A program made the translations under genes and the position numbers. From Bacillota bacterium (GTDB lineage: Bacteria > Bacillota > Sulfobacillia > Thermaerobacterales > RSA17): a stretch of 64,000 nucleotides of DNA. The stretch spans positions 124,001 through 188,000 of the forward strand of contig PKRI01000001.1 in the NCBI GenBank assembly GCA_017577485.1. Direction: 5' to 3'. The notes beneath the pieces were generated by a model. That model was not told where the DNA came from. It ran no database searches and saw only the letters and a list, made by a program, of their open reading frames with translations. How positions within the stretch are numbered: the stretch's first letter is position 1; each line of letters starts with the position of its first letter. Shown here piece by piece: positions 48,499-56,827 of the stretch.

Positions 48499-49638
48499 AT
48501 GGCGCAGACGCGCGGCAAGAGGACCCGCACCGCCAGCCGGCGGGTCGAGGGCTGGATCAAGCCCGTCGAGCCGGAATTTGAAACCATCCAGATCCTGCGG
48601 GACGACGGTTCCTACGATGAAGCCTCACTGCCCGACCTCACCGACGACCAGATGAAAGAGCTCTATGAATGGATGGTCTTCGCCCGCATCCTGGACCAGC
48701 GGGCCCTGAACATGCAGCGCCAGGGCCGCATGGGCACCTACCCTCCGGTGGGCGGGCAGGAAGCGGCACAGGTCGGCAGCGCCTACGCTCTGGAGAAAGA
48801 GGACTGGTTGTTTCCTTCGTACCGTGAATCGGCGGCCATGATGGTCCACGGCATGCCGCCGGAATTGACCTTCCTGTACTGGATGGGCCGCGAGGAGGGC
48901 GCCGCGGCGCCTGAGGGCGTCAACGTGTTCACCATCTCCATTCCCATCGCCACCCAGGTTCCCCATGCGGTGGGGGCCGCGTGGGCGGCGCGGCTCCGCG
49001 GCGAGAAGAAGGCGTTCCTGGTCTACTTCGGCGACGGCGGCACCTCGGAGGGCGACTTCCACGAGGGGGCCAACTTCGCCGGCGTCTTCAAGGCGCCGGT
49101 GGTTTTGTTCTGCCAGAACAACCACTACGCCATCAGCGTGCCCCTGGAGCGCCAGACGGCGTCCCGGACCATCGCCCAGAAGGCCGTAGCCTACGGCTTC
49201 CCGGGCGTGCGCGTGGACGGCAACGACGTGCTGGCGGTCTACGCCGTCACCAGGGAAGCGGTGGAGCGCGCGCGCCGGGGCGAAGGGCCGACCCTGATCG
49301 AAGCGGTGACCTACCGCTACGGCCCCCACACCACCGCCGATGACCCCACCCGGTACCGCACCGCCGACGAGGTGAAGGAGTGGCAGGAACGGCGCGATCC
49401 CATCATGCGCTTCCGCCGCTTCCTGGAGAGCCGGGGGCTCTGGTCGGAGGCCCAGGAGGAAGAACTGCAGGAGCGCCTGCGCGAGAGGGCGGCCGAGGTG
49501 GTGCGGAAGGCCGAGAATTACCCGAAGCCCGAGCCCACCAACATGTTCGACTACATGTACGCTGAACTGCCCTGGAATCTGAAGGAGCAGCGGGAGGCGC
49601 TGCTGCAGGAGCTGGCAGAGCGCGGGGAGGCGCGCTGA
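48499..49638 (+). CDS. pdhA: pyruvate dehydrogenase E1 component, alpha subunit
   Basis: TPP-dependent decarboxylase subunit of the pyruvate (or branched-chain 2-oxoacid) dehydrogenase complex. 379 residues; TPP/Mg motif GDGGTSEGDFHEGANFAGVFKAPVVLFCQNN (about residues 177-207), YRESAAMMVHGMP and the phosphorylation-loop-like YRYGPHTTADDPTRYR. ATG 48499 is seven bases after AAGGAGG. First gene of a four-gene pdh operon; pyruvate as substrate is inferred from gene order and similarity to Gram-positive PdhA. Confidence 0.94.
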   Translation: MAQTRGKRTRTASRRVEGWIKPVEPEFETIQILRDDGSYDEASLPDLTDDQMKELYEWMVFARILDQRALNMQRQGRMGTYPPVGGQEAAQVGSAYALEKEDWLFPSYRESAAMMVHGMPPELTFLYWMGREEGAAAPEGVNVFTISIPIATQVPHAVGAAWAARLRGEKKAFLVYFGDGGTSEGDFHEGANFAGVFKAPVVLFCQNNHYAISVPLERQTASRTIAQKAVAYGFPGVRVDGNDVLAVYAVTREAVERARRGEGPTLIEAVTYRYGPHTTADDPTRYRTADEVKEWQERRDPIMRFRRFLESRGLWSEAQEEELQERLRERAAEVVRKAENYPKPEPTNMFDYMYAELPWNLKEQREALLQELAERGEAR

Positions 49639-49640
49639 AC

Positions 49641-50621
49641 ATGCCGCGCCTGACCCTGGTGCAGGCCATCACCGACGCGCTGCGGGTGGAGATGCGCCGG
49701 GACGACCGGGTGGTGGTCCTGGGCGAGGACGTGGGCGTCAACGGCGGCGTCTTCCGGGCCACCGAGGGCCTGATCGAGGAGTTCGGCCCCGACCGCGTCA
49801 TCGACACCCCGCTGGCGGAGTCGGCCATCATCGGCACCGCCTTCGGCATGGCCGTCTACGGCCTGCGGCCGGTGCCGGAGATCCAGTTCTGCGGCTTCCT
49901 TCCCCCGGCTTATGATCAGATCATCTCCCACGTGGCCCGGATCCGGAACCGGTCCCGGGGACGCTTCACGGCGCCCATGGTGATCCGGGCGCCCTATGCC
50001 GGCGGCATCCACGCGCCCGAGCATCACTCGGAAAGCCCGGAGGCCTTCTACGCTCACATCCCGGGGCTCAAGGTGGTCATCCCCTCCACGCCCTACGACG
50101 CCAAAGGGCTGCTGATCTCGGCCATCCGCGACCCCGACCCGGTCCTGTTCCTGGAGCCCAAGAGCATCTACCGGGCCTTCCGGGAAGAAGTCCCGGAGGG
50201 CGAGTATACGGTGCCCATCGGCAAGGCCCGCCTGGTGCGCGAGGGGACCGACGTGACGCTGATCGCCTGGGGCGCCATGGTGCCCGTGGCCGAGCAGGCC
50301 GCCCGGCAGGTGGAGCAGGAGCACGGCTGGTCCTGCGAGATCATCGACCTGCGCACCATCTCGCCCCTGGACCGCGATGCGGTCGTCGGCTCGGTGCAGA
50401 AGACCGGCCGCTGCGTCATCGTCCACGAGGCGCCGCGGCAGTGCGGGCTGGCCGCCGAACTGGTGGCGCTGATCAACGAGCACGCGCTGCTCTATCTCGA
50501 GGCGCCGGTGGTCCGCGTCACCGGATTCGACACGGTAATGCCGCTGCTGGCCCTGGAGCAGGAATACCTGCCCAACCCCCAGCGGGTGGTCAGGGGCATC
50601 GTCAAGGCCATGACCTTCTAG
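49641..50621 (+). CDS. pdhB: pyruvate dehydrogenase E1 component, beta subunit
   Basis: Second half of the E1 heterotetramer. 326 residues with LVQAITDALRVEMRRDDRVVVLGEDVG, TPLAESAIIGTAFGMAVYGLRPVPEIQF, and the C-terminal transketolase domain (DLRTISPLDRDAVVGSVQKTGRCVIVHEA). Two bases separate it from pdhA, so the two are made together. Confidence 0.95.
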   Translation: MPRLTLVQAITDALRVEMRRDDRVVVLGEDVGVNGGVFRATEGLIEEFGPDRVIDTPLAESAIIGTAFGMAVYGLRPVPEIQFCGFLPPAYDQIISHVARIRNRSRGRFTAPMVIRAPYAGGIHAPEHHSESPEAFYAHIPGLKVVIPSTPYDAKGLLISAIRDPDPVLFLEPKSIYRAFREEVPEGEYTVPIGKARLVREGTDVTLIAWGAMVPVAEQAARQVEQEHGWSCEIIDLRTISPLDRDAVVGSVQKTGRCVIVHEAPRQCGLAAELVALINEHALLYLEAPVVRVTGFDTVMPLLALEQEYLPNPQRVVRGIVKAMTF

Positions 50622-50639
50622 GCTCGGGGAGGCGACCCG

Positions 50640-51995
50640 ATGGCGTTCGAGTTCAAGCTGCCCGACGTGGGCGAGGGCATCCACGAGGCCGAGGTCGTCC
50701 GCTGGCTGGTGGCTGAGGGCGACCATGTGACCGAGGATCAGCCCCTGGTGGAAATCCAGACCGACAAGGCCGTGGTGGAGATCCCCTCCCCCGTGGCGGG
50801 CCCGGTCCTGAAGCTGCACTACAAGGAAGGCGACATCATCGAGGTCGGCAGCGTGTTCATCACCATCGGCACGGACGGCGAGGCCCCTGGTGCCGCCGCG
50901 GCGGCGGCGCCCACCGGCAACGGCCAGGCCGCGGCGGCGGAGGCCGTGGCCGCCGCCCACCGGACCGGCAGTGAAGGACCGGCGGCACCGGCCGCACCGG
51001 CACCGGCAGCGCCTGCGGCTCCGGCGGCCGCACCCGCCCCGGCGCCCGGGCGCCGCGCCCTGGCCACGCCGGCCACCCGGCGCCTGGCCCGGGAACTGGG
51101 CGTGGACATCAACCAGGTGCCGGGCACCGGTCCCGGCGGCCGCGTCACCGACGAGGACGTGCGCGCCTTCGCCGAGGGGCGGCGCGCTCCGGCCCCGGCG
51201 GCGGCGCCCGCGCCGGCCGCCGCTCCCGAACCGGCCGCGGCACCGGCCGCGCCGGCGCCGGCGTTCCAGCCCGTGGTCGTCCACGCCGAGACGCCCGAGG
51301 AGCGCATCCCCCTGCGGGGCCTGCGGCGCACCATCGCCGAGCGCATGGTCAAGTCCATGTACACGGCGCCCCACGTCACCCACGTGGACGAGGTGGACGT
51401 GACGGAACTGGTGGCCCTGCGGCAGCGGGCGAAGGAAGTGGCGGCGGCCCGGGGGATCAAGCTGACCTACCTGCCCTTCATCGCCAAGGCGCTGATCGCC
51501 GCGCTGCGGGAGTTCCCCTATCTGAACGCCACCATCGACGACGAGCGCCAGGAGATCGTCCTCAAGCGCTACTACAACATCGGTATCGCCACCGACACCG
51601 AAGACGGGCTGATCGTGCCGGTGGTCAAGCACGCCGACCGCAAGAGCATCCTGCAGATCGCCGCCGAGATCCAGTACCTGACCGAGAAGGCCCGCCAGCG
51701 CAAGATCGACCTGGAGGACCTGCGGGGCGGCACCTTTACCATCACCAACATCGGCGCCCTGGGCGGCATCTTCTCGACGCCCATCATCAACCACCCCGAA
51801 GTGGCCATCCTGGGCGTCCACAAGATCCAGGAGAAGCCGGTGGTCCGCGACGGGCAGATCGTGGTGCGGAGCATGCTGCCGCTGGCCCTGAGCTTCGACC
51901 ACCGCATCGTCGACGGCGCTTACGCCGCCCGCTTCCTGAATCGCGTCATGGCTTATCTCGAGCAGCCGGACCTGCTCTTCATGGAGATGGTCTGA
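50640..51995 (+). CDS. pdhC: dihydrolipoamide acetyltransferase E2
   Basis: Core acyltransferase. 451 residues in the order: one lipoyl domain (residues 1-78, lipoyl lysine K43 in TDKAVVE), an Ala/Pro linker, the E1/E3-binding domain (ATPATRRLARELGVDINQVPGTGPGGRVTDEDVRAF, about 140-175), a second Ala/Pro linker, and the catalytic domain with DHRIVDG at 420-426 (H421, D425). A single lipoyl domain resembles most Gram-positive E2 enzymes. Confidence 0.95.
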   Translation: MAFEFKLPDVGEGIHEAEVVRWLVAEGDHVTEDQPLVEIQTDKAVVEIPSPVAGPVLKLHYKEGDIIEVGSVFITIGTDGEAPGAAAAAAPTGNGQAAAAEAVAAAHRTGSEGPAAPAAPAPAAPAAPAAAPAPAPGRRALATPATRRLARELGVDINQVPGTGPGGRVTDEDVRAFAEGRRAPAPAAAPAPAAAPEPAAAPAAPAPAFQPVVVHAETPEERIPLRGLRRTIAERMVKSMYTAPHVTHVDEVDVTELVALRQRAKEVAAARGIKLTYLPFIAKALIAALREFPYLNATIDDERQEIVLKRYYNIGIATDTEDGLIVPVVKHADRKSILQIAAEIQYLTEKARQRKIDLEDLRGGTFTITNIGALGGIFSTPIINHPEVAILGVHKIQEKPVVRDGQIVVRSMLPLALSFDHRIVDGAYAARFLNRVMAYLEQPDLLFMEMV

Positions 51996-51996
51996 C

Positions 51997-53439
51997 ATGG
52001 TCGTCGGCGACATCGCCACCGGCGTCGACGTGGTGGTCATCGGCGGCGGCCCCGGAGGGTACGTGGCCGCCATCCGGGCCGCTCAACTGGGCAAGGAAGT
52101 GCTGCTGGTGGAGCGGGAGGCCCTGGGCGGCGTCTGCCTGAACGTGGGCTGCATCCCGTCCAAAGCGCTGATCTCGGTGGCCTCGCTGTACCACCGCCTG
52201 CAGGAGGAAGCCGAGCGGGGGCTTATGGTCAGCGGCGCCCGGGTCGACCTGAACAAGCTGCAGGCCTGGAAGCAGGGCGTGGTGGACCGGCTGACCGGCG
52301 GCGTCGGGCAGCTGCTCAAGGGCAACGACGTCCAGGTCACCATGGGCACCGCCACCTTCACCGGCCCCAACCAGATCATCGTCGAGACCGCCGGCGGCGG
52401 CGCCGAGCACTACAAGTTCGACCACGCCATCATCGCCACCGGGTCCAGGCCCGTGGAACTGCCGGCCTTCCCCTTCGACGGCCGGCGGATCCTGTCGTCC
52501 ACCGACGCCCTGGCGCTGACCGAACTGCCCGGGCACCTGCTGGTGATCGGCGGCGGCTACATCGGGCTGGAACTGGGCACCGTCTACGCCAAGCTGGGCT
52601 CCCGGGTCACGGTGGTGGAGGCGGCGGACCGGCTGCTGCCCGGCACCGACCCGGAACTGGTGCAGGTGGTGGCCCGCAGGCTGCGGCGCCTGGGGGTCGA
52701 GGTCCACGTGAACACCCTGGCCCAGGGATTCGAGGACGACGGCCGGGTGGCCAAGGTGCGCCTCAGCCGGCGGGGCGACGGCGGCCAGGAGGAGACCTTC
52801 ACCGTCGATGCCGACCGGGTGCTGGTCTGCGTGGGCCGGCGCCCCAACAGCGAGGGGTTGGGCCTGGACCGCGCCGGCGTCCGGGTCGACGACCGGGGCT
52901 TCATCCCCGTGGACCAGCAGATGCGCACCAGCGCGCCCCACATCTTCGCCATCGGCGACGTGGTGGGCGGCGCCATGCTGGCCCACAAGGCCTCCCACGA
53001 GGGCATCGTGGCCGCCGAGGTCATCGCCGGCGAGCCGGCGGCCTTCGAGCCGGCGGCCATCCCCGCCGTCATCTTCACCGACCCCGAGATCGCCAGCGTG
53101 GGGCTGACGGAAACCCAGGCCGAGGCCCAGGGGTACCAGGTCATGGTCGGGCGGTTCCCCTTCGCGGCCTCGGGCCGCGCCCTTACCACCGGCGAGTCCG
53201 AGGGCTTCGTCAAGGTGGTGGCCGACGCGTCCAGCCACGTGGTGCTGGGCGTGCACATCGTGGGCCACGGGGCCTCGGACCTGATCGGCGAGGGCGCCCT
53301 GGCCGTGGAGATGGCGGCGCGCCTGGAGGACCTGGCGCTGACCATCCATCCCCACCCGACCCTGCCGGAAAGCATCATGGAGGCCGCCGAGGCGGCGCTG
53401 GGCCAGCCCATTCACGTGCTGCCGCCCAGGCGACGGTAA
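51997..53439 (+). CDS. pdhD: dihydrolipoamide dehydrogenase E3
   Basis: FAD-dependent enzyme that reoxidises lipoamide with NAD+. 480 residues: FAD motif GGGPGGYVAA near 16-25, redox disulfide C47/C52 in CLNVGC, NAD-binding GGGYIGLELG, second FAD motif IFAIGDVVGGAMLAHKASHEG, and the catalytic His-Glu in HPHPTLPESIMEAAEA. One base separates it from pdhC. Confidence 0.96.
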   Translation: MVVGDIATGVDVVVIGGGPGGYVAAIRAAQLGKEVLLVEREALGGVCLNVGCIPSKALISVASLYHRLQEEAERGLMVSGARVDLNKLQAWKQGVVDRLTGGVGQLLKGNDVQVTMGTATFTGPNQIIVETAGGGAEHYKFDHAIIATGSRPVELPAFPFDGRRILSSTDALALTELPGHLLVIGGGYIGLELGTVYAKLGSRVTVVEAADRLLPGTDPELVQVVARRLRRLGVEVHVNTLAQGFEDDGRVAKVRLSRRGDGGQEETFTVDADRVLVCVGRRPNSEGLGLDRAGVRVDDRGFIPVDQQMRTSAPHIFAIGDVVGGAMLAHKASHEGIVAAEVIAGEPAAFEPAAIPAVIFTDPEIASVGLTETQAEAQGYQVMVGRFPFAASGRALTTGESEGFVKVVADASSHVVLGVHIVGHGASDLIGEGALAVEMAARLEDLALTIHPHPTLPESIMEAAEAALGQPIHVLPPRRR

Positions 53440-53473
53440 CGTCCGGCAACCTGCATCATTCACAGGAATCGCC

Positions 53474-53524
53474 TCGCCCGGCGTCTAACTTTCATTTTTC
53501 CGGAAGCCCGACGGCGCCGGGCGA
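53474..53524 (+). promoter_or_regulatory. long-range 10-bp stem between pdhD and the amino-acid transporter
   Basis: TCGCCCGGCG (53,474-53,483) is a perfect complement of CGCCGGGCGA (53,515-53,524), enclosing 31 bases that include CATTTTTCC. A second hairpin GGCCGGC / GCCGGCC lies at 53,561-53,578, just before the transporter Shine-Dalgarno. It may be a terminator for pdh, or a leader element for the transporter; no known riboswitch core is visible. Confidence 0.4.
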
Positions 53525-53596
53525 TGTCGTTCCTGCGGGACGGCCCGGGCCGCGGGCCGCGGCCGGCGGGAGCCGGCCCCTGGAGGGGGATGCATC

Positions 53597-54382
53597 TTGC
53601 GGAAGCGAGTTCGGTGGCTGGCGCTGCTGCTGGGCGCGGCGCTGCTGGCAGCCGGGTGCGGGGGCTCCGGCGGCGGCACCGGCGGCGGCAGCAGCGACGA
53701 CGGCCCGCTGTACGTGGTGGGCACCGAGGCGGCTTACCCGCCCTTCGAGATGATCAACGAGCAGACCCAGGAGTTCGAGGGCTTCGACATCGAGTTGATG
53801 CGGGCCATCGCCGAGGAGGCGGGCTTCCGGGTCGAGTTCCAGAACCTGGCCTGGGACGCCCTGGTGCCGGCGCTGCAGGCCGGGCAGGTCGACCTGATCA
53901 TCTCGGCCATGACCATCACCGACGAGCGGGCCATGAACCTGCAGTTCTCGGACCCCTACTTCACCGCAGGCCAGGTGATCCTGGTGCGCTCCGACAACGA
54001 CGACATCCAGGGTCCCCAGGACCTTCCGGGCCGCGTCGTCGGCGTCCAGGCCAACACCACCGGGCAGTACGCCGTCGAGAAGATTGAAGGCGTCCGCGAG
54101 GACGACATCCTCAGGTTCGAGTCCACGCCCGACGCCTTCAACGCGCTGCTGACCGGCACCGTCGAGGCGGTGGTGGCCGACCTGCCGGTGGTGGCCGAGT
54201 TCATCAAGAACAACCCCCAGGCCGGGGTCAAGCAGGTGGGCAGCAACTTCACCGTCGAGTATTACGGCATCGCCATGCGCCACGGCGAGCCCGACCTGCT
54301 GCAGGCCGTCAACCGAGGCCTGGCGGCGGTCAAGGCCGGCGGCCGCTACGACGAGATCTACAACAAGTATTTCGGCGAGTGA
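53597..54382 (+). CDS. polar amino-acid ABC transporter, substrate-binding lipoprotein
   Basis: Solute-binding protein of family 3 (polar amino acids). 261 residues. Lipoprotein signal: basic MRKRVRW, hydrophobic core, lipobox LAAGC with C21, then a Gly/Ser linker. Mature domain: LYVVGTEAAYPPFEMINEQTQEFEGFDIELMRAIAEEAGF, IISAMTITDERAMNLQFSDPYF, and GRYDEIYNKYFG. TTG start at 53597 with GGAGGGG seven bases upstream. Most similar in pattern to glutamine/arginine binding proteins, but substrate is not certain. Confidence 0.94.
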   Translation: MRKRVRWLALLLGAALLAAGCGGSGGGTGGGSSDDGPLYVVGTEAAYPPFEMINEQTQEFEGFDIELMRAIAEEAGFRVEFQNLAWDALVPALQAGQVDLIISAMTITDERAMNLQFSDPYFTAGQVILVRSDNDDIQGPQDLPGRVVGVQANTTGQYAVEKIEGVREDDILRFESTPDAFNALLTGTVEAVVADLPVVAEFIKNNPQAGVKQVGSNFTVEYYGIAMRHGEPDLLQAVNRGLAAVKAGGRYDEIYNKYFGE

Positions 54383-54476
54383 GCCCGGCGACGCCGGGCC
54401 GCCGCCTGCGGGCCGGGGAGGGGACGGGAAACCCGCCGCCTGACCCCTCCCCGGTTCCGTGCCTGTGGGGGTAGCC

Positions 54477-55154
54477 ATGTCGGGCTGGTGGGATTGGTCG
54501 TACGTCGCCCAGTTCTTCCCCTACTTTCTGGCCGGCGTGCCCATCACCGTGCTGCTGGCGGTGGCGGCGCTGGTCCTGGGGTCCGTGCTGGGCCTGGCCC
54601 TGGCGCTGATGGAAATGTCGGGCCGGCGGTGGCTGCAGGCTCCCGCCCGCATCTACATCGAGGCCTTCCGCGGCACACCGCTGATGGTGCAGATCCTGTT
54701 CATCGCCTTCGCCATCCCCTTCGCCCTGGGCTACACCCCCAACCGCTTCGTGCACGGCATCGCCGCCCTGGCCCTGAACAGCGCCGCCTACATCTCGCAG
54801 ATCTTCCGGGCCGGCATCGAATCGGTGGACCACGGCCAGGTGGAAGCGGCCCGTTCCCTGGGCATGACCCACGCCATGACCATGCGGGCCGTGGTGCTGC
54901 CCCAGGCGGCCCGGGTGGTGGTGCCGCCCCTGACCAACGAGTTGATCACCCTGCTCAAGGACTCGTCTCTGGTGTTCGCCATCGGCATCCCCGAGCTGAC
55001 CACCCGCGGGCGCCTGATGGCCAGCCGCACCTTCCGGCCGGTGGAAGCCTACGCGCTCCTGGGGGTCATGTACCTGGTGCTGACGATCCCGCTGTCGTAC
55101 CTGGCGCGGCGGTTGGAGCGCCGCCTGTCCCGGGGGGTGCGCCGGCCGGCATGA
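54477..55154 (+). CDS. polar amino-acid ABC transporter, permease
   Basis: HisM/GlnP-family membrane subunit. 225 residues, about five transmembrane helices, ARIYIEAFRGTPLMVQILFI near the first third and the ATPase-contacting EAA loop EAARSLGMTHAMTMRAVVLPQA. ATG 54477 follows GGGGG by five bases. The stop overlaps the ATPase start (ATGA). Confidence 0.94.
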   Translation: MSGWWDWSYVAQFFPYFLAGVPITVLLAVAALVLGSVLGLALALMEMSGRRWLQAPARIYIEAFRGTPLMVQILFIAFAIPFALGYTPNRFVHGIAALALNSAAYISQIFRAGIESVDHGQVEAARSLGMTHAMTMRAVVLPQAARVVVPPLTNELITLLKDSSLVFAIGIPELTTRGRLMASRTFRPVEAYALLGVMYLVLTIPLSYLARRLERRLSRGVRRPA

Positions 55155-55876
55155 TCCGGGTGGAGGGCCTGCACAAGCATTTCGGCAGCCTGCATGTGCT
55201 GCGGGGCATCAACCTGAGGGTGGCGCCGCAGGAAGTGGTGGTCATCATCGGGCCCAGCGGCTGCGGCAAGAGCACCCTGCTGCGCTGCCTCAACCTGCTG
55301 GAACGGCCCACCTCCGGCCGGATCTTCATCGACGGCGAGGAGATCACCGCCCCCGGCGTCGATGAGAACCGGGTCCGCCGCAAGGTGGGGATGGTGTTCC
55401 AGCAGTTCAACCTGTTCCCCCACCTGAACGCCCTGGATAATGTGGCCCTGGCGGTGCGGCTGGTGCAGCGCCGGCCCCGGGCCGAGGCCGAGGCATGGGC
55501 CCGCAGCCTGCTGGAGAAGGTGGGCCTGGGCGCCAAGGCCGGCGAGTACCCCAGCCGGCTGTCCGGCGGCCAGCAGCAGCGGGTGGCCATCGCCCGGGCC
55601 CTGGCCATGCGGCCCCAGGTGATGCTGTTCGACGAGCCCACCTCGGCCCTGGACCCCGAAATGATCAAGGAAGTCCTGGACGTGATGAAGGACCTGGCCC
55701 GGGAGGGCATGACCATGGTGGTGGTCACCCACGAGATGGGCTTCGCCCGCGAGGTGGCGGACCGGGTGCTCTTCATGGACCAGGGCACCATCATCGAGGA
55801 AGCCCCGCCCCAGGAGTTCTTCATCAACCCCCGCCACGAGCGCAGCCGCGCCTTTCTCAGCAAGATCCTGAGTTGA
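55151..55876 (+). CDS. polar amino-acid ABC transporter, ATP-binding protein
   Basis: GlnQ/HisP-type ATPase. 241 residues: Walker A GPSGCGKST (34-42), Q-loop VFQQFNLFPHL, signature LSGGQQQR (137-144), Walker B VMLFDEPTSALDP (157-169), switch His in VVVTHEMGFA. ATG 55151 overlaps the permease stop. Its last 20 bases overlap the 3' end of the convergent radical SAM gene. Confidence 0.96.
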   Translation: MIRVEGLHKHFGSLHVLRGINLRVAPQEVVVIIGPSGCGKSTLLRCLNLLERPTSGRIFIDGEEITAPGVDENRVRRKVGMVFQQFNLFPHLNALDNVALAVRLVQRRPRAEAEAWARSLLEKVGLGAKAGEYPSRLSGGQQQRVAIARALAMRPQVMLFDEPTSALDPEMIKEVLDVMKDLAREGMTMVVVTHEMGFAREVADRVLFMDQGTIIEEAPPQEFFINPRHERSRAFLSKILS

Positions 55877-56789
55877 CGGCCAGCGGCAGCTGGACCTGCT
55901 CGGGGCCGCAGCGTTCCGCCGGCGCGTCCTTTTGCCCGGGAATGCCGTAACGGGCCGCCAGGCCGGCCACCCGCCGCTCCAGTGCCCGCACGTAGCGGGT
56001 GGGCGCGTTGGGGCCGTCATAGGCCCGGGCGTAGGCGGCCGCCAGCGCCGGATACGCTTCCGCCAGTCGTTCCAGGCACCAGTGCCGCGCCACCGCCGGC
56101 AGCCTCAGCACCAGGGGCGTCACCCAGGCGGCACCGGCGTCAGCGGCGGCGGCCACCACCGCCTCCAGGCGGTCCCGCCGGTCGGTGAGGCCGGGCAGCA
56201 CCGGCGCCAGCAGCACCCCTGCCCGGATGCCGGCCTCCCGCAGCCGCCGCAGCGCCTCCAGGCGGCGGCGGGGATGGGGCGTCCCCGGTTCAATGACCCG
56301 CCAGATGCCGGCGTCCAGCGTCGCGACGCTGAAGTGGACCGAGCACCCGGGCCCCGCCGCCAGGCGGCGCAGCAGGTCCAGGTCCCGCACCACCAGCGGG
56401 GACTTGGTGGTGATGGACACGGGGTTGCCGAATTCCGCCAGCACCTCCAGCAGGGCGCGGGTCAGCCGGAAGCGGCCCTCGCCCGGCTGGTAGGGGTCGG
56501 TGGCGGTGCCTACGGCGATCACCTGGCGGCGCCAGCGGGGATCCGCCAGCTGCCGGCGCAGGGCCTCGACGGCGTTCTCTTTGACCAGGATCCGGCGGTC
56601 GAAGTCGGCAGGGTCCTCGAAGCCCAGGTACTGGTGGGTGACGCGGGCGTAGCAGTAGATGCAGGCGTGGGTGCAGCCCCGGTAGGGGTTGATGCTCCAG
56701 TGGAAAGGCATGTTCCGGACGCGGTTGACCACGGTGCGCACGGTCACCGGCCGGTAGTCGGGCGCCCGCCGCGGCGCCGAAACCGTCAC
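55857..56789 (-). CDS. radical SAM protein (SplB-like / Rv2578c-like group)
   Basis: 310-residue radical SAM enzyme. The 4Fe-4S motif CTHACIYCYAR gives ligands C39, C43, C46 (CX3CX2C), followed by VIAVGTATDPYQPGE and ITTKSPLVVRDLDLL, typical of the COG1533-type group that includes the spore photoproduct lyase relatives. The SplB catalytic cysteine context is not evident, so the substrate is unknown. GTG 56789 is nine bases after GAGGGGG; a GTG six codons earlier has no Shine-Dalgarno. Confidence 0.88.
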   Translation of the reverse strand: MTVSAPRRAPDYRPVTVRTVVNRVRNMPFHWSINPYRGCTHACIYCYARVTHQYLGFEDPADFDRRILVKENAVEALRRQLADPRWRRQVIAVGTATDPYQPGEGRFRLTRALLEVLAEFGNPVSITTKSPLVVRDLDLLRRLAAGPGCSVHFSVATLDAGIWRVIEPGTPHPRRRLEALRRLREAGIRAGVLLAPVLPGLTDRRDRLEAVVAAAADAGAAWVTPLVLRLPAVARHWCLERLAEAYPALAAAYARAYDGPNAPTRYVRALERRVAGLAARYGIPGQKDAPAERCGPEQVQLPLAVNSGSC

Positions 56790-56827
56790 GGGAAACCACC
56801 CCCTCACCGGGCGCTGGCACGTGCCCT

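Noticed and set aside
50900..51270. Ala/Pro repeats in the E2 gene as a tandem repeat element
   Set aside because: These are the normal flexible linkers between E2 domains.
49551..53463. Minus-strand open frames of 840 and 494 codons opposite the pdh genes
   Set aside because: The plus-strand E1-E2-E3 proteins are complete and overlapping; the minus frames have shadow-type composition.
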